64,000 nt of DNA from Allomesorhizobium camelthorni. Lineage in GTDB: Bacteria; Pseudomonadota; Alphaproteobacteria; Rhizobiales; Rhizobiaceae. The notes below the pieces were generated by a model. The model saw nothing but the letters and a program-made list of their open reading frames with translations, was not told where the DNA came from and did not search any database. The stretch lies in contig NZ_JAAKZF010000019.1 in assembly GCF_011045125.1 (NCBI RefSeq), forward strand, positions 1 to 64,000. Reading direction: 5' to 3'. Of the stretch, positions 1-8,860 are shown in pieces. The translations under genes and the position numbers were made by a program. Each line of letters starts with the position of its first letter. Position 1 is the first letter of the stretch.

Positions 1-351
1 AATGCTCTCTACCCGGATCACAGGCTCTTGATAGCTATGGACCTGGAAGATCAACTCAACCACACGCTCCAGCAGCGCTTGATCTTCCTCCAGCTCGAAA
101 CTCACCTCGACGACACCAGGGCGCTTGCGAACCTCGTTCTCGGCTCCTGCGGCGGCGCCCTCAAGCGGGCGATAGCGCTCTATCCCGGCGGCCGACTGGT
201 AAGCGTTGCTGTCATATTTTCCCATGGTGAGCGGTACCGCTTGCACCATATGCTCCATGATGCGGTCCACATCCTCCGCAGGCATTTGCACGGTCACGAG
301 GAGCAATCGCTCCATGCGGACTGACGAAGTCTCGAAACCCCGCATTGCCAT
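1..351 (-). CDS. NIF3/CutA-like domain protein, 3' end cut by the window edge
   Basis: Reading leftward from ATG 351 there are 117 open codons running off the window. The protein contains GKYDSNAYQS, then RYRPLEGA, and ends with a helix-rich stretch finishing HSYQEPVIRV. These match the PII/CutA-like insert domain found in NIF3 and YqfO proteins and also as free-standing ~105-residue proteins (from memory of the family). The start is chosen because GGAGG lies five bases upstream; internal ATGs at 345 and 315 are possible. Function is unknown for the free-standing form; a metal or small-ligand role is often suggested. The C-terminal residues are missing only because the window starts here. Confidence 0.7.
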   Translation of the reverse strand, partial: MAMRGFETSSVRMERLLLVTVQMPAEDVDRIMEHMVQAVPLTMGKYDSNAYQSAAGIERYRPLEGAAAGAENEVRKRPGVVEVSFELEEDQALLERVVELIFQVHSYQEPVIRVESI

Positions 352-469
352 GCCAACCTCCGGTCTTGAGGGCATCCTAGTGCCGCTCTGCCGACAACGT
401 CATGTCAGCAAGACATTCGCAATCTGGGGCAGCTACGAAAATAATACCTCTGTCTGCCGGCCGGAACCC

Positions 470-1192
470 TCACGCAACATTCCGCGCCGCCAGAAACCCC
501 GGCAGATCGGCGATCGAATCCAGCACCACGTCGGCTATCGGCGCCAAGGTCTCGCGCGTTCCGGTGCCGGAAAGCACCGCGATCGCAAGCCCCACCCCAC
601 CGGCGCGGGCCATCTCCATATCATGACGGTTGTCGCCCACCATGGCGATCTGCGACGGTTTCAGGCCGGTCAAATCGGAGAAGGCGTAGATAGCATCCGG
701 CGCGGGCTTGGGATTGGCGACCGCATCGTAGCCATAAGCGGCGTCGAACATCTGCGCCACGCCGAGCGCCAGCAGCGTCTTTTCCGCGCCGCCGGTGGAA
801 TCGTTCGTGGCGACGCCAAGCCGGAAGCCCAGGCGGTGCAGGCGGGCGATCGCGTCCTGGCTGCCGGGCAGCGGCACGGACTGCCTGGCGCCCTCCTCCG
901 CGGTGAAGCGGTCGAAGCCGATGGTCATCTTCCGCCGGTCTTCGGCAGCGGCTTCCGGATACCACAGCGCCACGATGTCGGCATTGGTGCCGGCGGCGAA
1001 CACGGAATCGGCCTTGAAGCACTTTTTGCCGAAATCATAGCCGGCCGCCTCCATCAGCGCGTCGGCCCTAGCGCGGTCGCCGCCCGCCGCCTGCAGCGCC
1101 AAAAGGTCGCCGATCGCGAACCAGGTTGCCTGGAAATCGACGAGTGTCCCGTCCTTATCGAACAGGATGCCTTTGATGCTGCTCAAGATCAC
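470..1192 (-). CDS. HAD-family hydrolase, phosphoglycolate-phosphatase-like
   Basis: A 240-residue cytoplasmic phosphatase of the haloacid dehalogenase superfamily. Motif I is DKDGT at residues 12-16 (Asp12 nucleophile, Asp14 acid/base), motif II is the ATND segment at 128-131, motif III Lys lies in NPKPAPD near 162, and motif IV is GDNRHD at 186-191. The helical cap between motifs I and II fits the Gph type. The natural substrate cannot be read from sequence; phosphoglycolate or a sugar phosphate is plausible. It begins at the base next to the pgi stop codon, so the two are very probably co-transcribed, with pgi first. Confidence 0.88.
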   Translation of the reverse strand: MILSSIKGILFDKDGTLVDFQATWFAIGDLLALQAAGGDRARADALMEAAGYDFGKKCFKADSVFAAGTNADIVALWYPEAAAEDRRKMTIGFDRFTAEEGARQSVPLPGSQDAIARLHRLGFRLGVATNDSTGGAEKTLLALGVAQMFDAAYGYDAVANPKPAPDAIYAFSDLTGLKPSQIAMVGDNRHDMEMARAGGVGLAIAVLSGTGTRETLAPIADVVLDSIADLPGFLAARNVA

Positions 1193-2833
1193 CTACTCCG
1201 CCCCGCGCAGATGGTGGATATGACGCACGAGCCCGGCTGTCGAGGCATCGCTCCTCGCGGCATCCTGTGTGCCCTCCACGACAGGCAGCAGTCCGGTGGC
1301 CAGTTCCTTGCCGAGCTCGACCCCCCATTGGTCGAAGGCGTTGATGCCGAAAAGCTGCGCCTCGACGAAGACGCGGTGCTCGTAGAGCGCGATCAGCCGG
1401 CCGAGCGTATGCGGGTCGAGTTTTCTGTAGAGGATCGTCACCGACGGCCGGTTGCCTGGGAACACCCGATGCGGCGCGATCTTTTCGATTTCGGCAGGCG
1501 TCACGCCCTTGGCGCGCATCTGCGCCTCGGCTTCCTCCAGCGTGCGGCCCTTCATCAGCGCCTCCGATTGCGCGAGGCAGTTCGCCAGCAGCAGATCGTG
1601 GTGATGTCGAAGCTTCGGCTCGTGGCCCTCGGCTGCGGCCAGAAATTCGACGGGAATGATGTCCGTGCCCTGGTGCAGCAGCTGGAAAAACGCATGCTGG
1701 CCGTTGGTGCCGGGCTCGCCCCAGACCACCGGTCCGGTCGGCGTCGTGACAGCGCCGCCGTCGATCGTCACCCGCTTGCCGTTCGATTCCATGTCGAGCT
1801 GTTGCAGATAGGCCGGCAGCCGCGACAGGCGCTGGTCGTAGGGGATGACCGCGCGGGTCGGGTAATTGCAGACGACCCGGTGCCAATACCCGACCAGGCC
1901 CATGACCACGGGAATGTTCTTCAACAGCGGCGCAGTCGCAAAATGCCGGTCCATCTCATGCGCGCCGGCCAGGAACTCGCGGAAATGCTTCGCTCCGACT
2001 GCGATCATCACCGGCAGGCCGATCGCCGACCACAACGAATAGCGGCCGCCGACCCAGTCCCAGAAGCCGAAGACGCGGTCGGGCGCGATGCCGAAATTTG
2101 CAACCTTGTCGAGCGCTGTGGAGACGGCGGCGAAGTGCTTGGCCACGGCTGCTGTCCCCAGCGCCTGCTCGATCCATTTCCGCGCGGTCGCCGCGTTGGT
2201 CATGGTCTCGATGGTGGTGAAGGTCTTGGAAGCGACGATGAACAGCGTCGTTTCGGGGTCGAGCCCCTTCAGCGTGTCGTGGATGTGGGCGCCGTCGACA
2301 TTGGAGACGTAATGCACGCGCGGTCCGTCATGATAGGGCGCGAGCGCGAGCGTCGCCATGGCCGGCCCGAGATCGGAGCCGCCAATGCCTATGTTGACGA
2401 TGTCGGTGATCCTGCGGCCGGTCGCGCCCGACGCGGCGCCGGAACGCACCGCGTCCGAAAACTTCTCCATGGCGTCGAGAACGGCACGCACGCCGCCCAT
2501 GATTTCCGCACCGTCGAGCACGATCTTCGCATCAGGCCCGGCGCGCAGCGCCGTGTGCAGGACAGCCCGGTCCTCGGTGATGTTGATCCTGTCGCCGGAA
2601 AACATCGCCTGCCGCCGCTCGGCGAGACCCGCCGCTTCGGCGAGATTTTCGAGCAGGGCCATGGTTGCGGGCGTGACTGCGCATTTCGACCAGTCGAGCA
2701 GCAGGTCGCCTTCGGTCAGCGAAAACGTTTCGAAACGCTGCGGGTCGGAGGCAAAAGCCTCGCGCATGCTCTTGGGTGCAGCCGCGCGATCATCGCGAAG
2801 CGCTGCCAATTCCGCCTTCAGAAAATCTCTCAA
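1193..2833 (-). CDS. pgi: glucose-6-phosphate isomerase
   Basis: Interconverts glucose-6-phosphate and fructose-6-phosphate in the cytosol. Both family signatures are visible: [14 protein letters not shown] in the middle and [16 protein letters not shown] near the C-terminus. The frame is open from a GTG at 2905, but I prefer the TTG at 2833 because GGAG sits seven bases before it and the resulting 546 residues match the usual length; the first 24 residues of the longer form look unlike Pgi. The downstream HAD phosphatase starts immediately after the stop, suggesting a two-gene unit. Confidence 0.95.
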   Translation of the reverse strand: MRDFLKAELAALRDDRAAAPKSMREAFASDPQRFETFSLTEGDLLLDWSKCAVTPATMALLENLAEAAGLAERRQAMFSGDRINITEDRAVLHTALRAGPDAKIVLDGAEIMGGVRAVLDAMEKFSDAVRSGAASGATGRRITDIVNIGIGGSDLGPAMATLALAPYHDGPRVHYVSNVDGAHIHDTLKGLDPETTLFIVASKTFTTIETMTNAATARKWIEQALGTAAVAKHFAAVSTALDKVANFGIAPDRVFGFWDWVGGRYSLWSAIGLPVMIAVGAKHFREFLAGAHEMDRHFATAPLLKNIPVVMGLVGYWHRVVCNYPTRAVIPYDQRLSRLPAYLQQLDMESNGKRVTIDGGAVTTPTGPVVWGEPGTNGQHAFFQLLHQGTDIIPVEFLAAAEGHEPKLRHHHDLLLANCLAQSEALMKGRTLEEAEAQMRAKGVTPAEIEKIAPHRVFPGNRPSVTILYRKLDPHTLGRLIALYEHRVFVEAQLFGINAFDQWGVELGKELATGLLPVVEGTQDAARSDASTAGLVRHIHHLRGAE

Positions 2834-3083
2834 TGCCCTGCTCCAGAAAGTCGATACCGGGCGGCACCCTACCAGACCTTGAGGCTGTTTGAGAACGTTC
2901 GGCACGGCCGCGACGAAAAACTAAAATCGGCAGCAATGGTCGGCCAGACAGCCTGCACCACTCGCCCATGCATCACTGGCATAAATCCTAACAATCAGAA
3001 ATTTTGATTGGCGCAACTGGTTGGACCAACAGTAGCATCCGCTGGTCCAGATTCCGATGAATCCGTCCGACGAGGAGACGCCC

Positions 3084-4577
3084 ATGCCGCAGAGAAACGA
3101 CACCGCGATCTGGTCTGGGCTTTTCCGCATCTCCGCTGAGTCGGGCCAGACCCTGCAGGCGCAGATCCGTCAGGCGATCGTCGCCGCCATTCTCGACCGG
3201 CAGATTGCCGCTTCGATGCCGTTGCCGTCCTGTCGCATCCTCGCCGAAAAACTCGGCGTCGCGCGCGGCACGGTGGTGCTGGCGTTCCAGCAGCTGGTCG
3301 ACCAGGGTTTTCTGGTGGCGCGCGAGCGGCGCGGCCATTTCGTCAATCCGGAAGTGCTGGCCACTCCGGCCAAGCCGCACCAGAAGATGCCGGATAACGC
3401 GAACGAGATCGACTGGAAGGCGCGCCGCAAGATCGCGGCCAGCGACATGCCGCGCCCGGCCAAGCTGGATAACTGGATCAAGTCGTCCTACCCGTTCGTC
3501 TACGGCCAGTTCGACCCGGCGCTGTTTCCGACCGCCGAATGGCGCGAGTGCAACCGCATGGCGCTGGCGGTGCTGGAAATCCGCAACTGGGCGGCCGACA
3601 TGGTCGACCGCGACGATCCGCTGCTGATCGAGCAGATCCAGGCCCGGCTGCTGCCGCGCCGTGGCATCTTCGCCAATCCGGACGAGATCATCATCACGCT
3701 CGGCGCGCAGAACGCGCTTTACATGCTCGCCAACCTGTTGATGAGCAAGGGTTCCAAGGTGGCGATGGAAGATCCGGGCTATCCGGACGCGCGCAGCATC
3801 TTCAGGCTCGCCGGCGCCGATATCGCCCCGACGCCGGTGGATACGTCGGGCATCGTCACCTCGGCGATCCCCTCCGATGCTGGCTTCGTCTTCGTGACGC
3901 CGAGCCACCATTGCCCGACCATGGTGCCGCTTTCGGCCGAGCGGCGGCAGGACCTGCTCGCTCGCGCCAGCCGGCATAACCAGATCATCATCGAGGACGG
4001 TTATGACAGCCAGTTGCTCGACGAGGCGCCCCAGCAGGCGCTGAAGAGCCTCGATCGCTCGGGCCGGGTCATCTATGTCGGCTCGATGTCCAAGACCTTG
4101 GCGCCGGGCCTCAGGCTCGGCTACATCGTCGCCTCGGCCGGCCTAATCTCCGAATTGCGGGCGCTGCGCCGCTTCATGCTTCGTCATCCGCCGGCCAACA
4201 ATCAGCGTGCCGTCGCGCTGTTCCTGTCGCTCGGCCATCACGAAGCCCTGGTGCGGCGCCTTTCGGCAGCCTTCGACGAACGCCGCAAGCGTCTGGTCCA
4301 TGCGATTTCCGCTTTCCTGCCGGAGTGGCGCTCGACGGATTCGGCCGGCGGCGCCTCGCTCTGGCTGGAAGGGCCGCGCGGCACGGATTCGCGCGGCCTT
4401 GCCGAAGCGGCCGCATCGCGCAGCGTGATCATCGAGCCGGGCGACCGCTTCTTCGACCAGGTCGACAAGCCGTCGCGCTTCATGCGGCTCGGCATCTCGT
4501 CGATCTCGCTGCAGCACATCGAGCCGGGCATTCGCGAGCTTGCCACAGCCGCCGGAAGGCGTCCCGCCGCAGCCTGA
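3084..4577 (+). CDS. MocR/PdxR-type regulator: GntR winged helix fused to a fold-I aminotransferase
   Basis: A 497-residue DNA-binding regulator. Residues ~15-80 form a GntR-type winged helix (QTLQAQIRQAIVAAILDRQI, then LAEKLGVARGTVVLAFQQLV). The rest is an aspartate-aminotransferase-like domain that keeps the PLP site, including EDGYDSQ and the Schiff-base lysine in SMSKTLAPGLRLGY near residue 336. MocR proteins normally control PLP, amine or amino-acid genes and use PLP or an amine adduct as ligand. Start ATG 3084 has GAGGAG upstream; ATG 3057 is nine codons earlier. The next gene on this strand is the MttB-family methyltransferase, a possible target, but a repeat-containing gap separates them. 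Confidence 0.9.
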   Translation: MPQRNDTAIWSGLFRISAESGQTLQAQIRQAIVAAILDRQIAASMPLPSCRILAEKLGVARGTVVLAFQQLVDQGFLVARERRGHFVNPEVLATPAKPHQKMPDNANEIDWKARRKIAASDMPRPAKLDNWIKSSYPFVYGQFDPALFPTAEWRECNRMALAVLEIRNWAADMVDRDDPLLIEQIQARLLPRRGIFANPDEIIITLGAQNALYMLANLLMSKGSKVAMEDPGYPDARSIFRLAGADIAPTPVDTSGIVTSAIPSDAGFVFVTPSHHCPTMVPLSAERRQDLLARASRHNQIIIEDGYDSQLLDEAPQQALKSLDRSGRVIYVGSMSKTLAPGLRLGYIVASAGLISELRALRRFMLRHPPANNQRAVALFLSLGHHEALVRRLSAAFDERRKRLVHAISAFLPEWRSTDSAGGASLWLEGPRGTDSRGLAEAAASRSVIIEPGDRFFDQVDKPSRFMRLGISSISLQHIEPGIRELATAAGRRPAAA

Positions 4578-4924
4578 ACGTCATCGCGGTACGTCCTTCG
4601 AGGCTCGCTTCGCTCGCACCTCGGGATGAGGCCCGTTGGCGTTGGAACTCCCAATGTGAGAAGCAGGCGCTATCCTCGTAGTTGAGCGTCTGCACCCACC
4701 TCCCCCATCCTGAGGTGCGAGCCCGCACGACGTCTGGTTTCTTTCCCATTTGGGCGGGCGGGCGAGCCTCGAAGGACGCACAACGCTGGTACATCCGGCG
4801 GAATGGCGTGGCCCATACACGCCGGCAAAGACCGCTGCATAGTCTCGCGAAAGTGGGGAACCGAAGCGGCCAAATCGGCGGGACTTAACCAGCCGTGCCT
4901 GCTTCGAAAATGTGGAGCATCGGC
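4578..4924. repeat. gap with family E palindromic repeats
   Basis: This gap between the MocR gene and the mttB-like gene has no convincing gene. It contains two facing copies of an intergenic repeat: TCCTTCGAGGCTCGCTTCG followed by a run ending CACCTCGGGATGAG at about 4592-4630, and the reverse-oriented CATCCTGAGGTGCGAGC ... GAGCCTCGAAGGACGCA at about 4707-4781. The second half of the right copy is interrupted by unrelated sequence. A related pair lies between patD and potC. The promoter and ribosome-binding site of the mttB-like gene must lie in the last ~100 bases. Confidence 0.6.
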
Positions 4925-6529
4925 ATGTCGAGCGCCGTGGAAAAGCAGGATATCAGCCAAGAAACGGGCGGCCAGGACAGCCGTTCTCGGCGTTCCGGCG
5001 GCCGGGAGGCGCGTCGTGCCATGCGCGCGGCTCCGCTGGCCGACGACGTGCGGCCGATCCGGCCAGGGCTGGAGGGCGGCAGGTACAAGCCTTTGGGCCA
5101 GAATGATCTCGAGCGAATCCACGAGGCTGTGCTGACGCTGCTTGAAACCGTCGGTTTCGCCAACGCAATCCCAAGCTGCATCGAAGCCTGCACCCGGGTC
5201 GGCGTTGTCCTCGGCGAAGACGGCCGCCTGCGCTTTCCGCGCGAACTCGTAATGTCGACGATCCGAAATGCGGCGCGCAACTTCACGCTGTGCGGGCAGG
5301 ATCCAAAACACGACATGGTGATCCAGGGCAAGCGCGTGCATTACGGCACGGCGGGCGCGGCGGTGCATCTCGTCGATGTCGAGAAGCGCGAATACCGCGA
5401 ATCGCTGCTGCAAGACATTTACGACGCCGCGCGCATCGTCGACGGCCTCGACAATATCCATTTCTTCCAGCGGCCGATGGTGCCGCGCGACGTTCCCGAC
5501 CCGCTCGATATGGACTTCAACACGCTTTACGCCTGCGTGATGGGCACGTCGAAACATGTCGGCACGTCCTTCACGGTGCGGGAGAACGTCGCCCCTGCCC
5601 TCGAAATGCTCTACACGATTGCCGGCGGCGAGGAGAATTTCCGCGCCAGGCCGTTCGTGTCGAACTCCAACTGCTTCGTCGTGCCGCCGATGAAATTCGC
5701 CGAGGACGCTTGCGGCGTTCTCGAAGCATGCGTTGAAGGCGGCATCCCGATCCTGCTGCTTTCGGCCGGCCAAGCAGGCGCCACCGCGCCGGCGGCGATC
5801 GCCGGCGTCGTCGTGCAAGCGGTGGCCGAAGTGCTGGCGGGACTGGTCTATGTCAACGCGCTGAAGCCCGGCCATCCGGCGATTTTCGGAACCTGGCCGT
5901 TCGTGTCGGATCTGCGCACTGGCGCGATGTCAGGCGGTTCGGCCGAGCAGGCGCTCTTGACCGCCGCCTGCGCGCAGATGGCGCAGTTCTACGACCTGCC
6001 CGGCGGCTCGGCTGCGGGCATGTCGGACTCGAAGATGCCCGACATCCAGTCGGGCTACGAGAAGGGCATCACCAATGTCATGGCCGGGTTGTCCGGCGTG
6101 AACCTCGTCTATGAATCGGCCGGCATGCATGCCTCGCTGCTCGGCTTCTGCCTGGAGAGCCTGATCATCGACAACGACATGCTGGGTCACTGCCAGCGTT
6201 GCGTGCGCGGTATCGAGGTGACGGACACCGCACTTTCGATCGATACGATCGCCGAAGTTTGCCTCAACGGCCCGGGCCATTACCTTGGCAACGAGCAGAC
6301 GCTGCGGCTGATGCAGACCGAATATTTCTATCCCGCCATCGGCGACCGGCTTTCGCCGAAGGAATGGAACGAGAGGGGCAAGCCGGACATTCTCGGCAGA
6401 GCCATTGCCGAGAAGAAGCGCATTCTCGCCGAGCGTTTTCCGCGCCATGTGCCGAAGGCGACCGACGATCGCCTGCGTGCCAAGTTCGGTGAATTGATCA
6501 AACTGCCACGAAGCGGCATGGGCTGCTGA
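4925..6529 (+). CDS. trimethylamine methyltransferase (MttB) superfamily protein, non-pyrrolysine type
   Basis: A 534-residue TIM-barrel methyltransferase of the MttB/MtgB superfamily. The family core is recognisable in VGFANAIPSCIEAC, the HYGTAGAAVH and FNTLYACVMGTSKH segments, and PGGSAAGMSDSKMPDIQSGYEK near the C-terminus. There is no in-frame TAG, so it belongs to the large non-pyrrolysine branch, whose characterised members demethylate quaternary amines such as glycine betaine, carnitine or proline betaine with a corrinoid protein. No corrinoid protein or reactivase gene is nearby. ATG 4925 is chosen because GGAG lies seven bases before it; ATG 4910 and GTG 4895 are in frame. Substrate unknown. 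Confidence 0.85.
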   Translation: MSSAVEKQDISQETGGQDSRSRRSGGREARRAMRAAPLADDVRPIRPGLEGGRYKPLGQNDLERIHEAVLTLLETVGFANAIPSCIEACTRVGVVLGEDGRLRFPRELVMSTIRNAARNFTLCGQDPKHDMVIQGKRVHYGTAGAAVHLVDVEKREYRESLLQDIYDAARIVDGLDNIHFFQRPMVPRDVPDPLDMDFNTLYACVMGTSKHVGTSFTVRENVAPALEMLYTIAGGEENFRARPFVSNSNCFVVPPMKFAEDACGVLEACVEGGIPILLLSAGQAGATAPAAIAGVVVQAVAEVLAGLVYVNALKPGHPAIFGTWPFVSDLRTGAMSGGSAEQALLTAACAQMAQFYDLPGGSAAGMSDSKMPDIQSGYEKGITNVMAGLSGVNLVYESAGMHASLLGFCLESLIIDNDMLGHCQRCVRGIEVTDTALSIDTIAEVCLNGPGHYLGNEQTLRLMQTEYFYPAIGDRLSPKEWNERGKPDILGRAIAEKKRILAERFPRHVPKATDDRLRAKFGELIKLPRSGMGC

Positions 6530-6541
6530 ACCCCGCGATCC

Positions 6542-7087
6542 TTAGCTCGCAGCATCGACGTCGACTGCTTGTGATCCACCGGCCTTGCGCCTGACGACTT
6601 CCTCATAGGCGGCCTGCAATTTCGCGCGGATCGGGGTTGCGCCGACATATTCGGCGGCGGGCGACTGCCCGAGATGCTCCTGGCGCAGTTCGGACATGAA
6701 CTGCTCCCACATCGCCGGCCCGCCCTCCTCCATCAGCTTCGCGCGGATGCTCAGTTCCTCGCTGACGGGCAGCCATCTGCTGCCCCACGCGCCGAGATGC
6801 GCCATGATCGGCACCAGCGAGATCGACATCTCGGTCAGGCTGTAGATCGCCTTTTGCTTGTGAGTCGGATCGTCGGCCTTGGTCAGCATGCCTTGCTCGA
6901 CGAGCATCTTCAGGCGGTCGGCCAGAATGTTGGACGAGATCGCCTCCTCCGACCGCAGCATCTCGCGAAAATGCCTTTTGCCGCCGAAAATCATGTCGCG
7001 AAGGATGAGCAGGGACCATTTGTCGCCAAACACTTCGACCGAGAGATTGATCGGGCAGCCCGACCGGCGAGCGACGTCCATTCGCAT
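6542..7087 (-). CDS. HxlR-family winged-helix regulator
   Basis: The hallmark HxlR N-terminus is present: CPINLSVEVFGDKWSLLILRD followed by FGGKRHFREML, then SSNILADRLKMLVEQGML and the wing TKADDPTHKQKAIYSLTE. HxlR proteins are short dimeric regulators that often sense electrophiles or redox compounds. The C-terminal ~70 residues beyond the core HTH are longer than usual. Start ATG 7087 or ATG 7081 (GGGGA six bases upstream) are both reasonable; the frame is open to 7135. It is divergent from the alpha/beta hydrolase, with overlapping TGCAA inverted repeats between them, so it likely regulates itself and that gene. Confidence 0.87.
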   Translation of the reverse strand: MRMDVARRSGCPINLSVEVFGDKWSLLILRDMIFGGKRHFREMLRSEEAISSNILADRLKMLVEQGMLTKADDPTHKQKAIYSLTEMSISLVPIMAHLGAWGSRWLPVSEELSIRAKLMEEGGPAMWEQFMSELRQEHLGQSPAAEYVGATPIRAKLQAAYEEVVRRKAGGSQAVDVDAAS

Positions 7088-7130
7088 TCCCCAAAAAACC
7101 GGTTGCATAATCGCACCGATCTCCATATAG

Positions 7131-7152
7131 TGCAACCGCTTGCAAAATGCAA
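7131..7152. promoter_or_regulatory. candidate HxlR operator (overlapping TGCAA/TTGCA repeats)
   Basis: The sequence reads TGCAA-CCGC-TTGCA-AAA-TGCAA: two overlapping inverted repeats sharing the central TTGCA. It lies between the divergent HxlR-type gene and the hydrolase gene, where an autoregulatory operator is expected. The symmetry is seen directly; the identity of the binding protein is inferred from position. Confidence 0.45.
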
Positions 7153-7185
7153 TTGGTTTGGGTGGTACCTTTTGGAGGTGAGGAA

Positions 7186-8097
7186 ATGATGAATGCAGAA
7201 ATCACAACCGGACGCCGGAAGTCCGAGACCAAGAAGAAGCCGACATCAACCGAACGAGTGATCCGGGCCGGCGGCGTGGAAATCGCGACCGAAGCCTTCG
7301 GCAATCCGGCAAATCCGCCTATACTCTTGATGATGGGCATGATGGCTTCGATGCTCTGGTGGCCCGCGGAATTCTGCCAGCGCCTTGCCGAACAGAAGCG
7401 CTATGTAATCCGCTATGACAACCGCGACACCGGCCTGTCGACCGCTTACGAACCAGGTGAACCAACCTACACTCTCGACGACATGACCGATGACGTCTTT
7501 CGCGTTCTCGACGGCTACGGAATCCGGACGGCAAATGTCGTCGGCATGTCCCTCGGCGGTGTGATCGCCCAATACGCTGCCCTGAAACATCCGCGGCGCG
7601 TCGCCTCACTGACCGCAATCAGCACATGGCCTGTCGGAAGCGACACCTCGCATCCGCCGGAGTCGACCGAAACCGATGTCGATCCCTCGGCGGGCGGCGA
7701 GAAGGTCGATTGGTCGGATAGAGCGCAGGTGATCGACTTCATGGTCAAGGACGCCCGCATGCTGGCCGGTACGACGCATTGCCATGACGAGCGAGACGCA
7801 CGCCAGTTGATCGAGCGCGACTACGACCGCGCGAAGAACTTCGCCAGCGCGACCAACCACTTCATGCTGAAAGGCGGCGACCAATGGAAGGGCCGCCTGC
7901 GCGAGATTAGGGCGCCGCTGCTCGTCATTCATGGCACGGCGGACCCGGCCGTTCCGGTCGAGCATGGCGCCGCGCTTGCCGATGCCTTCGCCGATGCGAA
8001 ATTCGTCCGACTGGAAGGCGGGGGCCACGAACTGCACCGGGAAGACTGGGATGAGATCATCGCCGCCATCGTCGAGCACACGAATCCCAGAAGTTAA
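7186..8097 (+). CDS. alpha/beta hydrolase (esterase-like)
   Basis: A 303-residue alpha/beta-hydrolase. The nucleophile elbow is GMSLGG (VVGMSLGGVIAQYAALKHP), the acid is the Asp of HGTADPAVP, and the base is the His of GGGHELH near the C-terminus. The oxyanion region MGMMASMLWWPAEF and RYDNRDTGLS resemble aclacinomycin methylesterase RdmC-like and related hydrolases. Start ATG 7186 has GGAGG with a seven-base spacer; an earlier ATG at 7147 lies inside the repeat operator and is unlikely. The divergent HxlR neighbour suggests induction by a reactive or aromatic compound, which would fit a detoxifying esterase. Substrate unknown. Confidence 0.88.
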   Translation: MMNAEITTGRRKSETKKKPTSTERVIRAGGVEIATEAFGNPANPPILLMMGMMASMLWWPAEFCQRLAEQKRYVIRYDNRDTGLSTAYEPGEPTYTLDDMTDDVFRVLDGYGIRTANVVGMSLGGVIAQYAALKHPRRVASLTAISTWPVGSDTSHPPESTETDVDPSAGGEKVDWSDRAQVIDFMVKDARMLAGTTHCHDERDARQLIERDYDRAKNFASATNHFMLKGGDQWKGRLREIRAPLLVIHGTADPAVPVEHGAALADAFADAKFVRLEGGGHELHREDWDEIIAAIVEHTNPRS

Positions 8098-8200
8098 GCC
8101 CCAACTCAACATTGACTCGGCTCGAACTCGGCTATACTGAAGCAATCGCTTCACTATCTGCTTCGGCATTGAAACAAGCCCAGCAAAAAAGAGACCACCC

Positions 8201-8497
8201 ATGTCGTTGAAGCTCTACTACCACCCCCTCGCCTCCTTCTGCTGGAAGGCGCTGATCGCGCTTTATGAGACCGGCACGCCGTTCGAGCCGCACCTGGTCG
8301 ATCTCGGCGATCCGGACGCCCGCGCGGAATTCCTGAAGCTTTGGCCGATCGGCAAGTTTCCCGTGCTGCGCGACGAGGCGAAGGGCCTCACGATTCCGGA
8401 ATCGACGATCATCATCGAGTATCTGGCGCGGCATCATCCCGGCGAGGCGACGCTCCTGCCTACGGAGATGTTCCCCGAACAGAACGCCGCCGGCTGA
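8201..8497 (+). pseudogene. glutathione S-transferase fragment (N-terminal thioredoxin-like domain only)
   Basis: Ninety-eight residues that match the GST N-terminal domain: KLYYHPLASFCWKALIALYE at the start, IGKFPVLRD and the glutathione-binding PESTIIIEYL. The protein ends soon after the domain boundary (EMFPEQNAAG, stop), so the all-helical C-terminal half, normally ~110 residues, is absent, and the ArsR gene begins eleven bases later. I read it as the remnant of a full GST truncated when the ArsR unit became adjacent. A functional one-domain protein cannot be excluded, because the retained frame is clean. Confidence 0.65.
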
Positions 8498-8507
8498 AAA
8501 ATCAACC

Positions 8508-8849
8508 ATGCTCCACCAATCCGACCAGCTCGACCTGATGTTCCAGGCGCTCGCCGATCCCGGCCGGCGGCTGATGGTGGAGCGGCTGTCCAAAGGGCCG
8601 GCATCGGTGAGCCAGCTTGCCGAGCCGCTGGACATGTCGCTGTCGGCCGTCGTCCAGCACCTGCAGGTTCTGGAGGCGAGCGGGCTGGTTCGCACCGAAA
8701 AGGTGGGGCGAGTGCGCACCTGCACGATCGAGCCGAAGACGCTCGGCCAGGCCGAGAAATGGATCGCAGACCGGCGGACGCAATGGGAGCGCCGCCTCGA
8801 CCGGCTCGGCGAATATCTCGCCGGGCAATCCGACAAACCAACCAGATGA
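8508..8849 (+). CDS. ArsR-family winged-helix repressor
   Basis: A 113-residue ArsR/SmtB-type regulator: LMFQALADPGRRLMVERLSKG, then SVSQLAEPLDMSLSAVVQHLQVLEASGLV and the wing RTEKVGRVRTC. No metal-binding cysteine pair is seen, so it belongs to the non-metal group usually paired with an AHSA1/SRPBCC protein. The paired gene follows after a gap of about eleven bases with its own AAGGAG, so the two form a regulator/effector operon of the common ArsR-AHSA1 kind. Confidence 0.88.
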   Translation: MLHQSDQLDLMFQALADPGRRLMVERLSKGPASVSQLAEPLDMSLSAVVQHLQVLEASGLVRTEKVGRVRTCTIEPKTLGQAEKWIADRRTQWERRLDRLGEYLAGQSDKPTR

Positions 8850-8860
8850 AGGAGAAAATC

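Noticed and set aside
206-3007. 933-codon open frame on the plus strand opposite pgi
   Set aside because: Low-complexity Arg/His-rich translation with no domain; it is the antisense shadow of glucose-6-phosphate isomerase and the HAD phosphatase in GC-rich DNA.
4925-6529. Pyrrolysine-containing trimethylamine methyltransferase
   Set aside because: There is no in-frame amber codon, and no pyl genes are present.
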